From the NCBI GenBank assembly GCA_026398575.1, contig JAPLSP010000056.1:1-30251 (forward strand): a stretch of DNA of 30,251 nucleotides, written 5' to 3'. Both the position numbers and the translations under genes were made by a program. The stretch comes from Candidatus Sumerlaeota bacterium (GTDB taxonomy: Bacteria; Sumerlaeota; Sumerlaeia; JADFCT01). Shown here piece by piece: positions 7,795 through 16,627 of this stretch. The notes under the pieces were generated by a model. That model was given only the letters and a program-made list of their open reading frames with translations, had not been told where the DNA came from and did no database searches. How positions within the stretch are numbered: position 1 is the first letter of the stretch; each line of letters begins with the position of its first letter.

Positions 7795-10455
7795 TCATCG
7801 GCGGCATTTATAGATGCAGACGCCAGCGGCCCAGAGTTCGCGCGTATCGGGATTGTAGCGGAGGATCAGCGGTTTGCGATAAGGCAGATCGCCGGTGATC
7901 TCCTGCCACGTCGCGCCGCTGTCGCGGGTCTCGTACACGCCGCCATCGGAACCGCCGCCCCATGTGGTCGCGGCATACCACATTCGTTTTGCATCCGTGG
8001 GATCGGTTTCCACGGCGACGATGACGCGGGCGCCAAACGGGAGCTTCGTGATCTGTTTCCAATTTTTTCCATGGTCCGTACTGCGCCAAAGGTTGGCGCC
8101 GGGGCAGTAAACTGTGCCGTCGGCCGCCAGATGCACGTTGAAAATCCACTGCTCGTTCTTGAAGACGAGTTGCCATGAGGCGCCGGCGTCCTCGCTGCGA
8201 TAAAGGCCGCCGCCTGTTCCGCAGGCGCCCCAATAGACGCGGTTGGAGTCGGTCGGGTCAACGGCGAGGCCGAAGAACATGCGGCGGCTGCCGGGCTGAT
8301 TCGGCAGCGGATTCCATGTCTTGCCGCCGTCCTCCGATTTGAAAGCGCCGCCGCCGCTCTTGCCTGGCGAGGGATCGCCGTCAATACCTAGATAGAAAAT
8401 TTTCGGATTGCGCGGATCGGCGGCCATGGCGCGCGCATAGCCGATGCCCCACATGGTGTTCGCGGAAGGCACAGTCGCGGGCAGGCCGGCGCCGCTGCGC
8501 GTGAAGGTTTTTCCGCCGTCTTCGCTCATGACGACGCGGTTGGGGAATTTGGTATCCCAGGGGCTGCACGTGCTGACGATGCGGTCCGCGCCGTTGTTGT
8601 CGGAGATCGCAAGCCGCCAGTAGTGGCCGCTGAGTTCGGCGTCGTATTTGAGCGGGCAGAGCTGGCGCCAGCGCTTGCCGTTGTCCTCGCTCACGAGCAC
8701 GCCCTCGTCCATCGCCGAGGCGTACGTGCGGCCCTTGTGGAAGCGCAGATCGAAGACGCAGGAGATGTCGGCCCTGCGCACGCGTTCGGTCCACGTGCGT
8801 CCGCCGTCCTCGCTGTGGCAGGGGCGCCAGTTGGCGGCGATGTAAAGCTCTTTGGGGTTGAGCGGATTGATCGTGATGTTTTTCGGCGTGCTGAGGCCTG
8901 CGCTGCCGGTGTATTCTTTTGGCAGGGTAGGGCTGGCTTCGAGGTCGGGGGTGAGTTTGGAAACGTCGGTCCATGTCTTGCCGCCGTCGTTCGAGAGGAA
9001 AAAGCGCCCATTCCAGCCGGCGGCGCCGATCACGTAAACATCGAGCGGGTTGGCGGGGCTGACGGCCACTTCATGCAGAGAGCAATCCTTCGGAAAGCCC
9101 TGCGTGAGATTCTGCCAGGTCTGGCCTTTGTCGGACGATTTCCAGAGGCCGTCCTTGAAAAAAGTGGCGTAGAGGATGTTCGGGTCTGACGGGGCAACGG
9201 CGATGCTGGAAGCCTTCTTGGGCGTCGCCGCTGCACTCCAGGTCTGGCCCGCGTCGCGGCTGATCACGAGTCCGGCGTCATCCGTGGCGGCGATCACAAG
9301 AGACGGTTCTTTCTGCGCGACTGCCACGCTGTAAACGGCGCCGCCCTGCAAGGCGCCGACGCGGGCGTTGCTATAAATTTGAATGGATTTGTCTTTGGAG
9401 AATTCCCGGACGACGTGCTGGTAGGGCGCCGACGCCGGATAGGTCTTGCCGTCCGCTGTGCGTGTGAGGGCGAAGAAAAAGCGGGTGAACTTGCCGATGA
9501 CCGCGTCATTCGAGGGCGAGTTGACGCACGCCAAGTCCAGACGGTTGATGGCGCTCCAGTCGGGCGTTCCGGAATACGCCTTGGCCTTGTCGGGATTCTT
9601 CTTGGCGTAGTCAGGGTCGAGGATGAAATCCTTGGCGCTGAGCGTTACGTCTCCCCACTGGGTTTGCTTGAAAATCTCGCGCAAGTCGCGGCTACGGTAC
9701 GTCGCGCCTTCGCCCGCCTTGAGTGTCAGGTAACAATTCTGAGGCAATGTGCCGTCGCCTTTGAAATTGAAGCCGAAGCCGGCGCAATCGGCGGAGGCAA
9801 CGTCCTGCGGAAAAGCGAACGGGAACCATAAGCCGCCAAACCACGCGTCGTTGACCTTGCCGAACTGAACGCGTAGCGTCTCAGGCGGATCCTGCTCGCC
9901 CGATTTCTCGTAAGCGGCTTTCCATGTTTCACCCCCGTCCGCGCTCTTATAGACCTTGCCTGCGGGGCTACCGGCATAAACGATGCTGGCATTGGCCGGA
10001 TCAACCGCGATGCAGCGGATGCTGCGGTCTTTCTCGCCCGTGATGCGCAATGCCTTGGGGCCTGTCTCGGGCAGCAGGCGCCAGTGTTCGCCTCCGTCCG
10101 TGCTTTTGCAGAGACCGCCCACCGTCGCGGCGTAAACACAATCGGGCGCCGTGAGGGACGCCGCCAGCGAAAAGACGCCATAATCCGCAAGCCCATTATT
10201 TATCAGCTTGAAGTTGCGGCCATGGTCCTCGCTCTTGTACATACCCGCGACGTCGCCGCCCAGATAGATCACACCGTCCTTGGTCGGATGGAATACGGCG
10301 GAGTAGTAAAATCCGCCTCCGCCCCATCCCGCCCATTGCCATGACGGTTGGGCAGTAGCGGATGTTTCAGGCGCCGCAAGCGGGACGCCTGCCGGCAAAG
10401 CAGCGAAGACCAGCAGGGCGATAAGGCAGGATGTGGGACTCGGTTTCATTCTCAT
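7795..10455 (-). CDS. Secreted GH74-like Asp-box (BNR) beta-propeller protein
   Basis: An 886-residue exported protein. MRMKPSPTSCLIALLVFAALPAG... is a signal peptide, followed by WQWAGWGGGGFYYSAVFHPTKD and LGGDVAGMYKS, which resemble the opening of GH74 xyloglucanase-type double propellers. About 13 Asp-boxes (SxDxGxTW type) run along the chain, including SADGGETW, SRDAGQTW, SSDKGQTW, SNDGGKTW, SEDGGRTW, SEDGGKTW and TRDSGATW. A non-propeller insert of about 150 residues (VRFPFAFPQDVAS-type region with TLKAGEGATYRSRDL) sits after the third box. The real substrate could be a beta-glucan or another polysaccharide; sialidase is less likely because no arginine-triad context is seen. The start at 10455 is set by AAGGAG, which overlaps the Fic stop codon (TAAGGAG), implying translational coupling to the Fic gene. 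Confidence 0.85.
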   Translation of the reverse strand: MRMKPSPTSCLIALLVFAALPAGVPLAAPETSATAQPSWQWAGWGGGGFYYSAVFHPTKDGVIYLGGDVAGMYKSEDHGRNFKLINNGLADYGVFSLAASLTAPDCVYAATVGGLCKSTDGGEHWRLLPETGPKALRITGEKDRSIRCIAVDPANASIVYAGSPAGKVYKSADGGETWKAAYEKSGEQDPPETLRVQFGKVNDAWFGGLWFPFAFPQDVASADCAGFGFNFKGDGTLPQNCYLTLKAGEGATYRSRDLREIFKQTQWGDVTLSAKDFILDPDYAKKNPDKAKAYSGTPDWSAINRLDLACVNSPSNDAVIGKFTRFFFALTRTADGKTYPASAPYQHVVREFSKDKSIQIYSNARVGALQGGAVYSVAVAQKEPSLVIAATDDAGLVISRDAGQTWSAAATPKKASSIAVAPSDPNILYATFFKDGLWKSSDKGQTWQNLTQGFPKDCSLHEVAVSPANPLDVYVIGAAGWNGRFFLSNDGGKTWTDVSKLTPDLEASPTLPKEYTGSAGLSTPKNITINPLNPKELYIAANWRPCHSEDGGRTWTERVRRADISCVFDLRFHKGRTYASAMDEGVLVSEDNGKRWRQLCPLKYDAELSGHYWRLAISDNNGADRIVSTCSPWDTKFPNRVVMSEDGGKTFTRSGAGLPATVPSANTMWGIGYARAMAADPRNPKIFYLGIDGDPSPGKSGGGAFKSEDGGKTWNPLPNQPGSRRMFFGLAVDPTDSNRVYWGACGTGGGLYRSEDAGASWQLVFKNEQWIFNVHLAADGTVYCPGANLWRSTDHGKNWKQITKLPFGARVIVAVETDPTDAKRMWYAATTWGGGSDGGVYETRDSGATWQEITGDLPYRKPLILRYNPDTRELWAAGVCIYKCRR

Positions 10456-10465
10456 TGAATTCTCC

Positions 10466-11896
10466 TTATGGTTTCTGCCGGGGGGCGTTGTTTGAGGAAG
10501 GTTCACCCTCAGCGCTCCAAACCTCCCGCCATTCCTTGTATTCGCGCGGACGCAAGCGATAACGCGCAAAGTTGCCTTCATGAAGACTCATTATTTCTGT
10601 TTCAGCCACTTCAACGAAGCGCTCGCGGTCTTCCGTCGCTGTCAGTTCCAACGTCTGCCGATGGATGAATTCGTCAGCCGTTTTTCTATCCATTCTTCCG
10701 CGAACGACCTGGCCGATAATGTCCGCCAGCGCCTGCCGGTAGCGCAAGCGGAATGGGTCTGGCTCTCCGAGTGACTGTCGCACCGCCGCATATCGAGCGC
10801 ACGACCGCTCGTAGGCCCAGACGAATACATCGCGCAACAGCTCGAAGCGATTCATTTCATAAACACCCAGGATTCCATCTATATAGTCGCGCTCCGGCAC
10901 GTCCACGAATGACAGGGGGCATAGATTTCTTCGGATCAGCGGGATATTGGCCGCCAAACGCGAGACTCGTTTGTTGACATCCTCAAAAGGCTGCAGGTAA
11001 GGGAGCTGAACCATGAAGAAGAATGCCTGCTCGAAGGGGTCATTGATAGCGGTCGCCGTTGCCAGGATTTGATCGAAGCATTCTACAATCACCTGCGGAA
11101 CTTCCAGGGGATGGAACACCGTTCCGCCGATCACGACGGGAATGGCGCGCAACCGTCCTCCCGCCTGCGGATCGGCCAGCAGGTTGTCCGATAGCAGGGC
11201 ATGCAGGTTGAGGATCGTGTAGCGGTTGAAGCCGATCTCCGCCGCCTGATCCACCAGCAGTTCGATCGCCGCCTTATGGTTGAGGATCATCTGCGCATCC
11301 CTGACGCTCTTTCCCTCGGCGGATTTTCCCAGTTCCAGCAAACGGTCGGTTTCCAGAAGCGAATATGTGTTCCCTTCCAGACGGCTGGAGTTCCATGACA
11401 GATCAATCAGCAGGCGGTTGAATATTTGCCGCGCATAGGTTCCCGCCGGGCGCTCGCCGCCCGGCGCCTGGCCCAATTGGGCGAGATGCTGGCGGATCGC
11501 CGACGCCAGGTAAAAGGTCTCGTTGGGCCGATAGCCGTCGAGAAAATCCCGATCGTAACCGACCGGATGGCGATTTTGTATCGGCGCGTGAACAGCACGA
11601 CGGATAGCCGCTGCTTCAGTCGAGATCGAAAGGCCCGCGCCCGACTGGCTGGCGGATATATTCGCCGGAGGAATCTCGGGCTTGGATACTGGCAAGGAGT
11701 AGCGGCTCCATCGGCCCTTCCTTTCAATAAGCAACCGGCCTTGCCTGACCAACCGGGCCAGGCGCCGCTGTAGGGTACGCCGAGGCAGCTTGATCGTCGG
11801 ATTGCCAACGATCTCGTCTAAGGAACCGCCGTCAGGAAGTCTCGCGACCACTTGGACGACCAAGTCCAGTTCTTTGTCAGAAATTTGCTTAGACAT
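10466..11896 (-). CDS. Fic/DOC-family protein with N-terminal winged helix and degenerate Fic motif
   Basis: A 476-residue cytoplasmic protein. Residues about 10-70 form a winged-helix DNA-binding domain (SLDEIVGNPTIKLPRRTLQRRLARLV, wing RKGRWSRYSL). The Fic core follows, with an N-terminal inhibitory-helix motif SSRLEGN (S170, E174) and the core motif YLQPFEDVNKRVSRLAANIP (about 300-319). The usual HPFxDGNGRxxR has its catalytic His replaced here (LQPF) and its first Gly replaced by Val (EDVNKR). AMP transfer by the classical mechanism is therefore doubtful; a regulatory role or altered chemistry is possible. AAGG lies about 5 nt upstream of MSKQ at 11896. A longer start at 11917 would begin inside the upstream repeat. 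It is the first gene of a pair with the GH74-like gene, preceded by a seven-copy operator-like array. Confidence 0.85.
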   Translation of the reverse strand: MSKQISDKELDLVVQVVARLPDGGSLDEIVGNPTIKLPRRTLQRRLARLVRQGRLLIERKGRWSRYSLPVSKPEIPPANISASQSGAGLSISTEAAAIRRAVHAPIQNRHPVGYDRDFLDGYRPNETFYLASAIRQHLAQLGQAPGGERPAGTYARQIFNRLLIDLSWNSSRLEGNTYSLLETDRLLELGKSAEGKSVRDAQMILNHKAAIELLVDQAAEIGFNRYTILNLHALLSDNLLADPQAGGRLRAIPVVIGGTVFHPLEVPQVIVECFDQILATATAINDPFEQAFFFMVQLPYLQPFEDVNKRVSRLAANIPLIRRNLCPLSFVDVPERDYIDGILGVYEMNRFELLRDVFVWAYERSCARYAAVRQSLGEPDPFRLRYRQALADIIGQVVRGRMDRKTADEFIHRQTLELTATEDRERFVEVAETEIMSLHEGNFARYRLRPREYKEWREVWSAEGEPSSNNAPRQKP

Positions 11897-11907
11897 ACTC
11901 ACCTTGA

Positions 11908-12028
11908 TGTGGCGCATAGAGCCTCAATGCGCCACTTGGACCGATTAATGTGGCGCTTATGCGTTCTATGCGCCACATTGGCCGATTTATGTGGCGCATT
12001 GAAGTCTATGCGCCACATAAAGTGGCGC
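11908..12028 (-). promoter_or_regulatory. Seven alternating, phased copies of TGTGGCGCAT upstream of the Fic gene
   Basis: The core GTGGCGC or its complement GCGCCAC occurs at 11909, 11929, 11950, 11970, 11991, 12010 and 12022 (first bases), in strictly alternating orientation. Centres are 20, 21, 20, 21, 19 and 12 bp apart, close to two helical turns for the first five steps. Copies 5 and 6 form a 12-bp perfect inverted repeat (TATGTGGCGCAT / ATGCGCCACATA). The array ends 12 nt before the Fic start. It looks like a multi-site operator, plausibly for the winged-helix domain of the Fic protein itself; this target is inference. If transcribed it could also fold into alternative hairpins. Confidence 0.75.
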
Positions 12029-12052
12029 GCAAGGGTTATTCCGCCATTTTTG

Positions 12053-12079
12053 GTAATAAGAAGCTAATATTTTTTTCAA
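12053..12079 (-). promoter_or_regulatory. Possible promoter of the Fic gene
   Basis: On the minus strand TTGAAA (complement of 12074-12079) is followed after 15 bases by TATTAC (complement of 12053-12058), in an AT-rich patch unlike the surrounding GC-rich DNA. The spacing is short of optimal. If real, transcription would start near 12046 and the whole phased array would be in the leader. Confidence 0.3.
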
Positions 12080-12170
12080 ACTCCGTTAGAAAAAATTTGC
12101 CACATTGCTGCGCCAGAGAATTAGATGGCTTGTTCATGGCGCCCGTGCCTGTTACTGAAAATCCGTTATG

Positions 12171-12252
12171 ATCCGCCCGATTCGTCCTATCCGTGTTCTA
12201 TCACAAAAAATTAGATTGAGATAGAACACGGATGGGGCGGATGGGGCGGATT
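12171..12252. repeat. Imperfect inverted repeat built of ATCCGCCC/ATCCGTGTT-type units
   Basis: A perfect 13-bp core, TCCGTGTTCTATC (12190-12202) and GATAGAACACGGA (12220-12232), is separated by 17 AT-rich bases. The complementarity extends outward through about 32 bases per arm, made of short repeating units (ATCCGCCC, ATCCGTGTT). It lies in the 609-bp gap between the divergent Fic gene and the gene at 12506. Apart from the operator-like array and this repeat, I see nothing else in that gap. Confidence 0.8.
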
Positions 12253-12505
12253 AACACGGATCTTACCGTAGTTTGCGCGAACGATAACATGTTGTCGTTC
12301 ATATTTTGATAATGGTCTAATGGCATATCAGTGCACATTTGCCTTTTGTCAGCAAAACCCACAAACCCTTATTGACCGGCGCCAATCCGCATGGCAGAAC
12401 ATTAGCCATTATGCATTGGAACGAGATCAAAATTCCCAACTCCCCGCAAGGCTGTAGAGCCGATCTCTCATCAGGCCCGAGAGCCAAGCGCAAGGCGCAA
12501 ATTTT

Positions 12506-14944
12506 ATGAAACTCAAAAACGTCACCCTGGAAATGAGTCCCAAGCCGTTTCGCGAAATGAGCGAGGAGTTTGTTCGCGGGGTTTGCCGCGATATTTTTCG
12601 GCAGTGGGGGGCGCTGACTCGCAACGCCGACATGATCTCGGTGATGCTGTGGACGGCGGATGGGTCGGAAATTTTGGAGTATCGCGGAAAGATGGAGGAC
12701 GAGATCGAGTGGGCGCGATATATCGGAATTCCCAATCCGCGCGTGCCGGTCAAAAACGATCCGGAGAAGAAGGCGCTGCACAGCCGCGCTTATCTTTATA
12801 TGGAGAACCCGCCGCAGCTGACGTACGGGCGGCTGGCGATGATCACACGAGTGATCAAAGAGGTGGGGCGCGAGATGACGGGCAAGCCGATTCGCGTCGG
12901 GGCGACGTTCGATCCGGGCGGCGAGTTCGCGAAGTCGCCGTTCAAGTATGAGAAGCACAATGAGATTTGCCTCGGTGCCGCGATGGGGAAAGGCAGCTTC
13001 GTCTGCTGTTATGGCGTGCTCAAAGCGGACCCGCAGCCGTATGCCGGCTTCCCCAAAGGCATCCCGCAGGATACGCCGCTCGGGACGTTCTTTGGGCGCC
13101 AGTGCCAGCATTTCCTGAAGGACTTGGGATTCGACTATATATGGTTCTCCAATGGATTCGGATTTGGGATGGAAACCTGGAATACGACCGGGCCGTCATT
13201 CGATGGGAAAGAATTTTTCCCCGAACGCGCCCGCGAGTCCGAAAAAAAGATTCTGAATTTCTGGCGGCTGTTCCGCGCGGAGTGTCCGGACTTCGCAATC
13301 GAAACGCGCGGCACGAATCTCCTCACGGGATCGGACCTTGCCACCAACGGCACACCGCTCAAAGATATTTACGCGGGCGGATTCAACATGATGCCGCCGC
13401 CGAATTCGCCGTGGGCGGCGCTGAACGGCGACTTCGGGCTCGAACTGGCGGGATACATGTCGCGCATCGCCGAGCTGCCGCCGGACAAGGGCTTCCCAAT
13501 CCGCTACTACACGCACGATCCCTGGTGGCTCAACAGCCCGTGGCTGGACCGCTATGGGCGCGAGCCGCATGACATCTACCTGCCGCTCGCTATCGGGCGC
13601 ATCAACAGCGAAGGGCGGACGGAGAACGCCAGTTCGCTTTCTCTGCTGACGATTGATGATTCCTATGGCCGGATGCCGGACAAAGTTCCGAACGAGGTGA
13701 CGCCGCATCTGCTGGCCGCGATGGACGATGCGCCCGATCAACCGGGACCGCTGGTCTGGGTTTATCCTTTTGAGGAATATCATCGAATGACGCTCGGGCC
13801 GCAGCCGCGTCCGGAGGAACCGTTCTTCGGCGATTGGCTGATGCGAGCGGCGATCAACAATAGCTTCCCTCTGAACACCGTGGTCTCCTCCGGCAATTTC
13901 ATTTCTTCACTGAAGCGCAACGCCGCGCTCTATCGCGAATCCATTCTGGTATCGCCGGTTCCGGAAGTGGACGCGCCGCTCTCAGGGGCGATGCTGGAGT
14001 TTGTGAAGGGCGGCGGACGCTTGCTACTCTACGGACCGCTGGCGCACGCGGGAAAGGATTTGCTGGCCGCGCTGAACTTGAAGATTGCGGCGCCACTTTC
14101 CGGCGAGTTCGATCTCGCGCTGGAGCATCCGATAGATGAGCTGTCGGAGCAGCCTTATTCCAAGCGCATCACGCATCGTCCGCTGATGTGCGCGGGCGGC
14201 ATGGAGGCAATGGTCGCCGATCCCGGCGACGCATTGACCCACGTCATTGCCACGGCGATCCAAGCCAACGAGCGGCGCGTGGCGGCTTTGTGGCGGCCTT
14301 TTCCGCAGTGGTCCGGCGGGCTGCTCGCCTGGGTGCGGGGAACGAACTCGTGCAGTTACAAAGGCGGGCAGTTGCTGACGGTGGATGATCCGGCGCAGTT
14401 TTTTGCCGGCGATCTGCTGCTGCGGCATATCCTGGAGGCCTTCGGCTATCAATTGGTCGTCTGCAAGCGCGGACCCAAGCAGCGCAATCCAGTCCTTGCC
14501 GTCGCGCGCCATCGCAACGGCTTTTTCGTCTCCGGTTATACGCCCAACCTTACGACCGATCTCAAGCTGCGCTTTCCGCAAGGCGCGCCGATCTTCATCG
14601 GGATGGAAACGCAATTGGAAGACGGTCTGGCGCGCTACCGAATGCCGCGCGCGTGGCACAAGGAATGCCGCGTCTTCATCGAGCAGGCGGCCGGCGAAGT
14701 TTCGTGCGCCGAGCCATACCCCGGCCAGATCGGCGTTTCGCGCCGTCTGCATCTCAAAGGCTTGCAGAACGCCACCGTGCGTTTTTATCCGGAGAGCGGC
14801 GCGCAGGAAAAAATCGAATTCCTGCTCGATCCCGTTGATCCGTATTTCGTCGGAAATTTTCAGAAAGCAGAGAAGCGCGACGACCGCATGGGGCAATATT
14901 TGCAGGTAGGCCCGATCTCGGGACCGCTGATGATTTCGTGGTAA
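12506..14944 (+). CDS. Uncharacterised TIM-barrel-type protein, possible glycoside hydrolase
   Basis: An 812-residue protein without a signal peptide, so probably cytoplasmic. It begins MKLKNVTLEMSPKPFREMSEEF. The first 430 residues look barrel-like, with conserved-looking blocks such as RVGATFDPGGEF, YIWFSNGFGFGMETWN, FAIETRGTNLLTG and FPIRYYTHDPWWLNSPWLDR; acids in these blocks are candidate catalytic residues. Residues about 470-540 (SILVSPVPEVD ... LEFVKGGGRLLLYGPLAH) resemble the glutamine-amidotransferase-like trimerisation domain seen after the barrel of GH42 beta-galactosidases. The C-terminus is beta-rich. I believe similar unannotated proteins occur in Paenibacillus and Lentisphaerae, but this is recollection. 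The ribosome binding site is weak (AAGG, 10 nt upstream). It is followed by an arabinose-isomerase-like gene on the same strand, suggesting intracellular sugar processing. Confidence 0.8.
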   Translation: MKLKNVTLEMSPKPFREMSEEFVRGVCRDIFRQWGALTRNADMISVMLWTADGSEILEYRGKMEDEIEWARYIGIPNPRVPVKNDPEKKALHSRAYLYMENPPQLTYGRLAMITRVIKEVGREMTGKPIRVGATFDPGGEFAKSPFKYEKHNEICLGAAMGKGSFVCCYGVLKADPQPYAGFPKGIPQDTPLGTFFGRQCQHFLKDLGFDYIWFSNGFGFGMETWNTTGPSFDGKEFFPERARESEKKILNFWRLFRAECPDFAIETRGTNLLTGSDLATNGTPLKDIYAGGFNMMPPPNSPWAALNGDFGLELAGYMSRIAELPPDKGFPIRYYTHDPWWLNSPWLDRYGREPHDIYLPLAIGRINSEGRTENASSLSLLTIDDSYGRMPDKVPNEVTPHLLAAMDDAPDQPGPLVWVYPFEEYHRMTLGPQPRPEEPFFGDWLMRAAINNSFPLNTVVSSGNFISSLKRNAALYRESILVSPVPEVDAPLSGAMLEFVKGGGRLLLYGPLAHAGKDLLAALNLKIAAPLSGEFDLALEHPIDELSEQPYSKRITHRPLMCAGGMEAMVADPGDALTHVIATAIQANERRVAALWRPFPQWSGGLLAWVRGTNSCSYKGGQLLTVDDPAQFFAGDLLLRHILEAFGYQLVVCKRGPKQRNPVLAVARHRNGFFVSGYTPNLTTDLKLRFPQGAPIFIGMETQLEDGLARYRMPRAWHKECRVFIEQAAGEVSCAEPYPGQIGVSRRLHLKGLQNATVRFYPESGAQEKIEFLLDPVDPYFVGNFQKAEKRDDRMGQYLQVGPISGPLMISW

Positions 14945-15016
14945 TCGTGTTATGCGCAATTGGAGTGAAAATCCCGGCTCATAAAAGAACAGTAAATGCT
15001 TTCCGATTATTTTCTC

Positions 15017-15096
15017 ATTAGTGTCCATTGGTGTTCATTAGTGGTTAATCAGGGACAGCTTATCCAAACCACTAATGGACACGAATGAACACGAAT
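15017..15096. repeat. Inverted repeat of 10-bp units (ATTAGTGTCC type)
   Basis: The left arm 15017-15046 and right arm 15067-15096 are complementary over about 24 of 30 bases, with a 20-base centre. Each arm has about three 10-base units of the type ATTAGTGTCC, ATTGGTGTTC, ATTAGTGGTT. The repeat fills most of the 162-bp gap between two plus-strand genes and ends 10 nt before the next start codon, so a transcript crossing it would carry a large hairpin. Confidence 0.85.
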
Positions 15097-15106
15097 AGAA
15101 AGGACT

Positions 15107-16585
15107 ATGGTTTTTAATATCATGAAAATTCCCCGTCTCAAACCTCTCACCGCGAAGATCGGCGTGTTCGGTGTTGGGCATTATACGTATTGGTCTCAGT
15201 TCCCCGGCCTGCTCGATGAAATGCATCACAAGCTCAAGGTCCTCGTCGGCAAGATACAGGCGCCGGGCGTTGAGGTGATCAACTTCGGCATGATTGACAA
15301 CGCCGAAGGCGCGCAGGAACTGCTGCCCAAGCTCAAGGCCGCGGACCTCGATCTGGTGTTTGTGGACATGGTGACGTACGCCACGTCGTCCACCGTTGGC
15401 GCGATCCTGCGAGGCTTGAATACGCCGATTGTCCTTGTAGCGTTGCAACCGCTCAAAGCCATGGACTATGAGCGCGGCACCACGTATATGCAGCTGTGCA
15501 ACGACGATTTTTGCTCGGTTCCTGAATTCATGGGCGTGGCCATTCGCATGGGCTGCCAGCCGCCGGAGTTCATCCTGGGAACTTTGGAAGGCGATCCCGC
15601 GGCGGACGCGGAACTGCTCGAATGGCGCAGTATTGCGCAGGCGCTGCATGATTTGCGGCGCGCGCGAATCGGGCATATCGGTCATGCGCTCGAATCCATG
15701 CTGGACATGCACACGGATCCGACCGCTGTAACGGCTGCCTTCGGCTGTCACGTGGTCCAGTGCGAGCCGGATGAAATCCTGCGCCGGTATAATGAGGATT
15801 GCGCGGATGAAATCGCGGCGAAGAAGCGCCAGATTATGGAATTCTTCGATACGCCCGAACCGAAGTCCGACCCCATCACCACACGGCTGACCCATAAGGA
15901 CCTTCACATCGCTGCCCAGGCTGCCGTGGCCTTGGAGAAATTCATCGCGGACCGCAAGTTGGACGGGTTGGCTTATTATTATGAGGCCGAAGCCGGAACG
16001 CCGATGCGCGAGCTCATGACCAGTTTGATTGTGGGCAACTCGCTGCTGACGGGCGCCGGTTTTCCGATGTGCGGCGAATTCGATCTCAAGACGTGCATCG
16101 CGATGCTGATCATGGACCGGCTGGATATCGGCGGCAGTTTCGCCGAATTTCACCCCGTGGATTTTGTCCGCGATACCGTGCTCGTTGGGCACGATGGTCC
16201 TCATCATCTGAACATCGCCGATCGCAAGCCGGTGTTACGCAGCCTGTTGAAGTTTCACGGCAAGCCCGGTTCGGGAGCGAGCGTCGAGTTCAGCATCAAG
16301 GAAGGCCCGATCACGATGCTCAGCATCGGCGTCAAAGCCGACGGCAAATTCAAGTTCGTCGTTGCGGAAGGCGAATCCGTGCGCGGCCCTATTCCACCCA
16401 CCGGCAACACGAACACGCATGGCCGGTTTCAGCCGGATGTGCGGACGTTCCTGAAACGCTGGGTGGCGGAAGGTCCGACGCATCACTTCGCGCTGGGCAT
16501 TGGACACAAGGCAGGCGCCATTCAAAAATTAGCGCGAGCGCTGGGCATCGAGTGCGCTGTGATTAAGAAAGATCAAGCGCTCTGA
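15107..16585 (+). CDS. L-arabinose/L-fucose isomerase-family protein
   Basis: A 492-residue cytoplasmic protein of the AraA/FucI-like sugar isomerase fold. The N-terminal Rossmann-like region (KIGVFGVGHYTYWSQFPGLLDEM) and central region (LVFVDMVTYATSSTVGAIL) fit the family. Candidate metal ligands are E324 in MCGEFDLKTC, E347 in FAEFHPVDF, H362 in VGHDGPHH and H459/H460 in GPTHHFALGIGH; their order and spacing parallel E306, E333, H350 and H450 of E. coli AraA. The residues around them differ from classical AraA, so the substrate is uncertain. AGGA is only 2 nt before the ATG at 15107, while the alternative ATG at 15122 has a long spacing, so the exact start is open. The neighbouring upstream gene is a possible glycosidase, consistent with catabolism of released sugar. 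Confidence 0.85.
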   Translation: MVFNIMKIPRLKPLTAKIGVFGVGHYTYWSQFPGLLDEMHHKLKVLVGKIQAPGVEVINFGMIDNAEGAQELLPKLKAADLDLVFVDMVTYATSSTVGAILRGLNTPIVLVALQPLKAMDYERGTTYMQLCNDDFCSVPEFMGVAIRMGCQPPEFILGTLEGDPAADAELLEWRSIAQALHDLRRARIGHIGHALESMLDMHTDPTAVTAAFGCHVVQCEPDEILRRYNEDCADEIAAKKRQIMEFFDTPEPKSDPITTRLTHKDLHIAAQAAVALEKFIADRKLDGLAYYYEAEAGTPMRELMTSLIVGNSLLTGAGFPMCGEFDLKTCIAMLIMDRLDIGGSFAEFHPVDFVRDTVLVGHDGPHHLNIADRKPVLRSLLKFHGKPGSGASVEFSIKEGPITMLSIGVKADGKFKFVVAEGESVRGPIPPTGNTNTHGRFQPDVRTFLKRWVAEGPTHHFALGIGHKAGAIQKLARALGIECAVIKKDQAL

Positions 16586-16627
16586 TTCATAAATTCAGTA
16601 ACATATTTATGCCGAAGGAATTGATGT

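Noticed and set aside
11908..12028. CRISPR array
   Set aside because: Repeats are only about 10 bp, alternate in orientation and are spaced 20 bp; there are no cas genes.
14024..15028. Open 334-codon minus-strand frame opposite the end of the 812-aa protein
   Set aside because: No family resemblance, and the opposing frame continues a coherent protein.
15038..16207. Open 389-codon minus-strand frame opposite the isomerase-like gene
   Set aside because: The plus strand has the isomerase motifs; the minus frame shows only His/Arg-rich composition typical of an antisense shadow.
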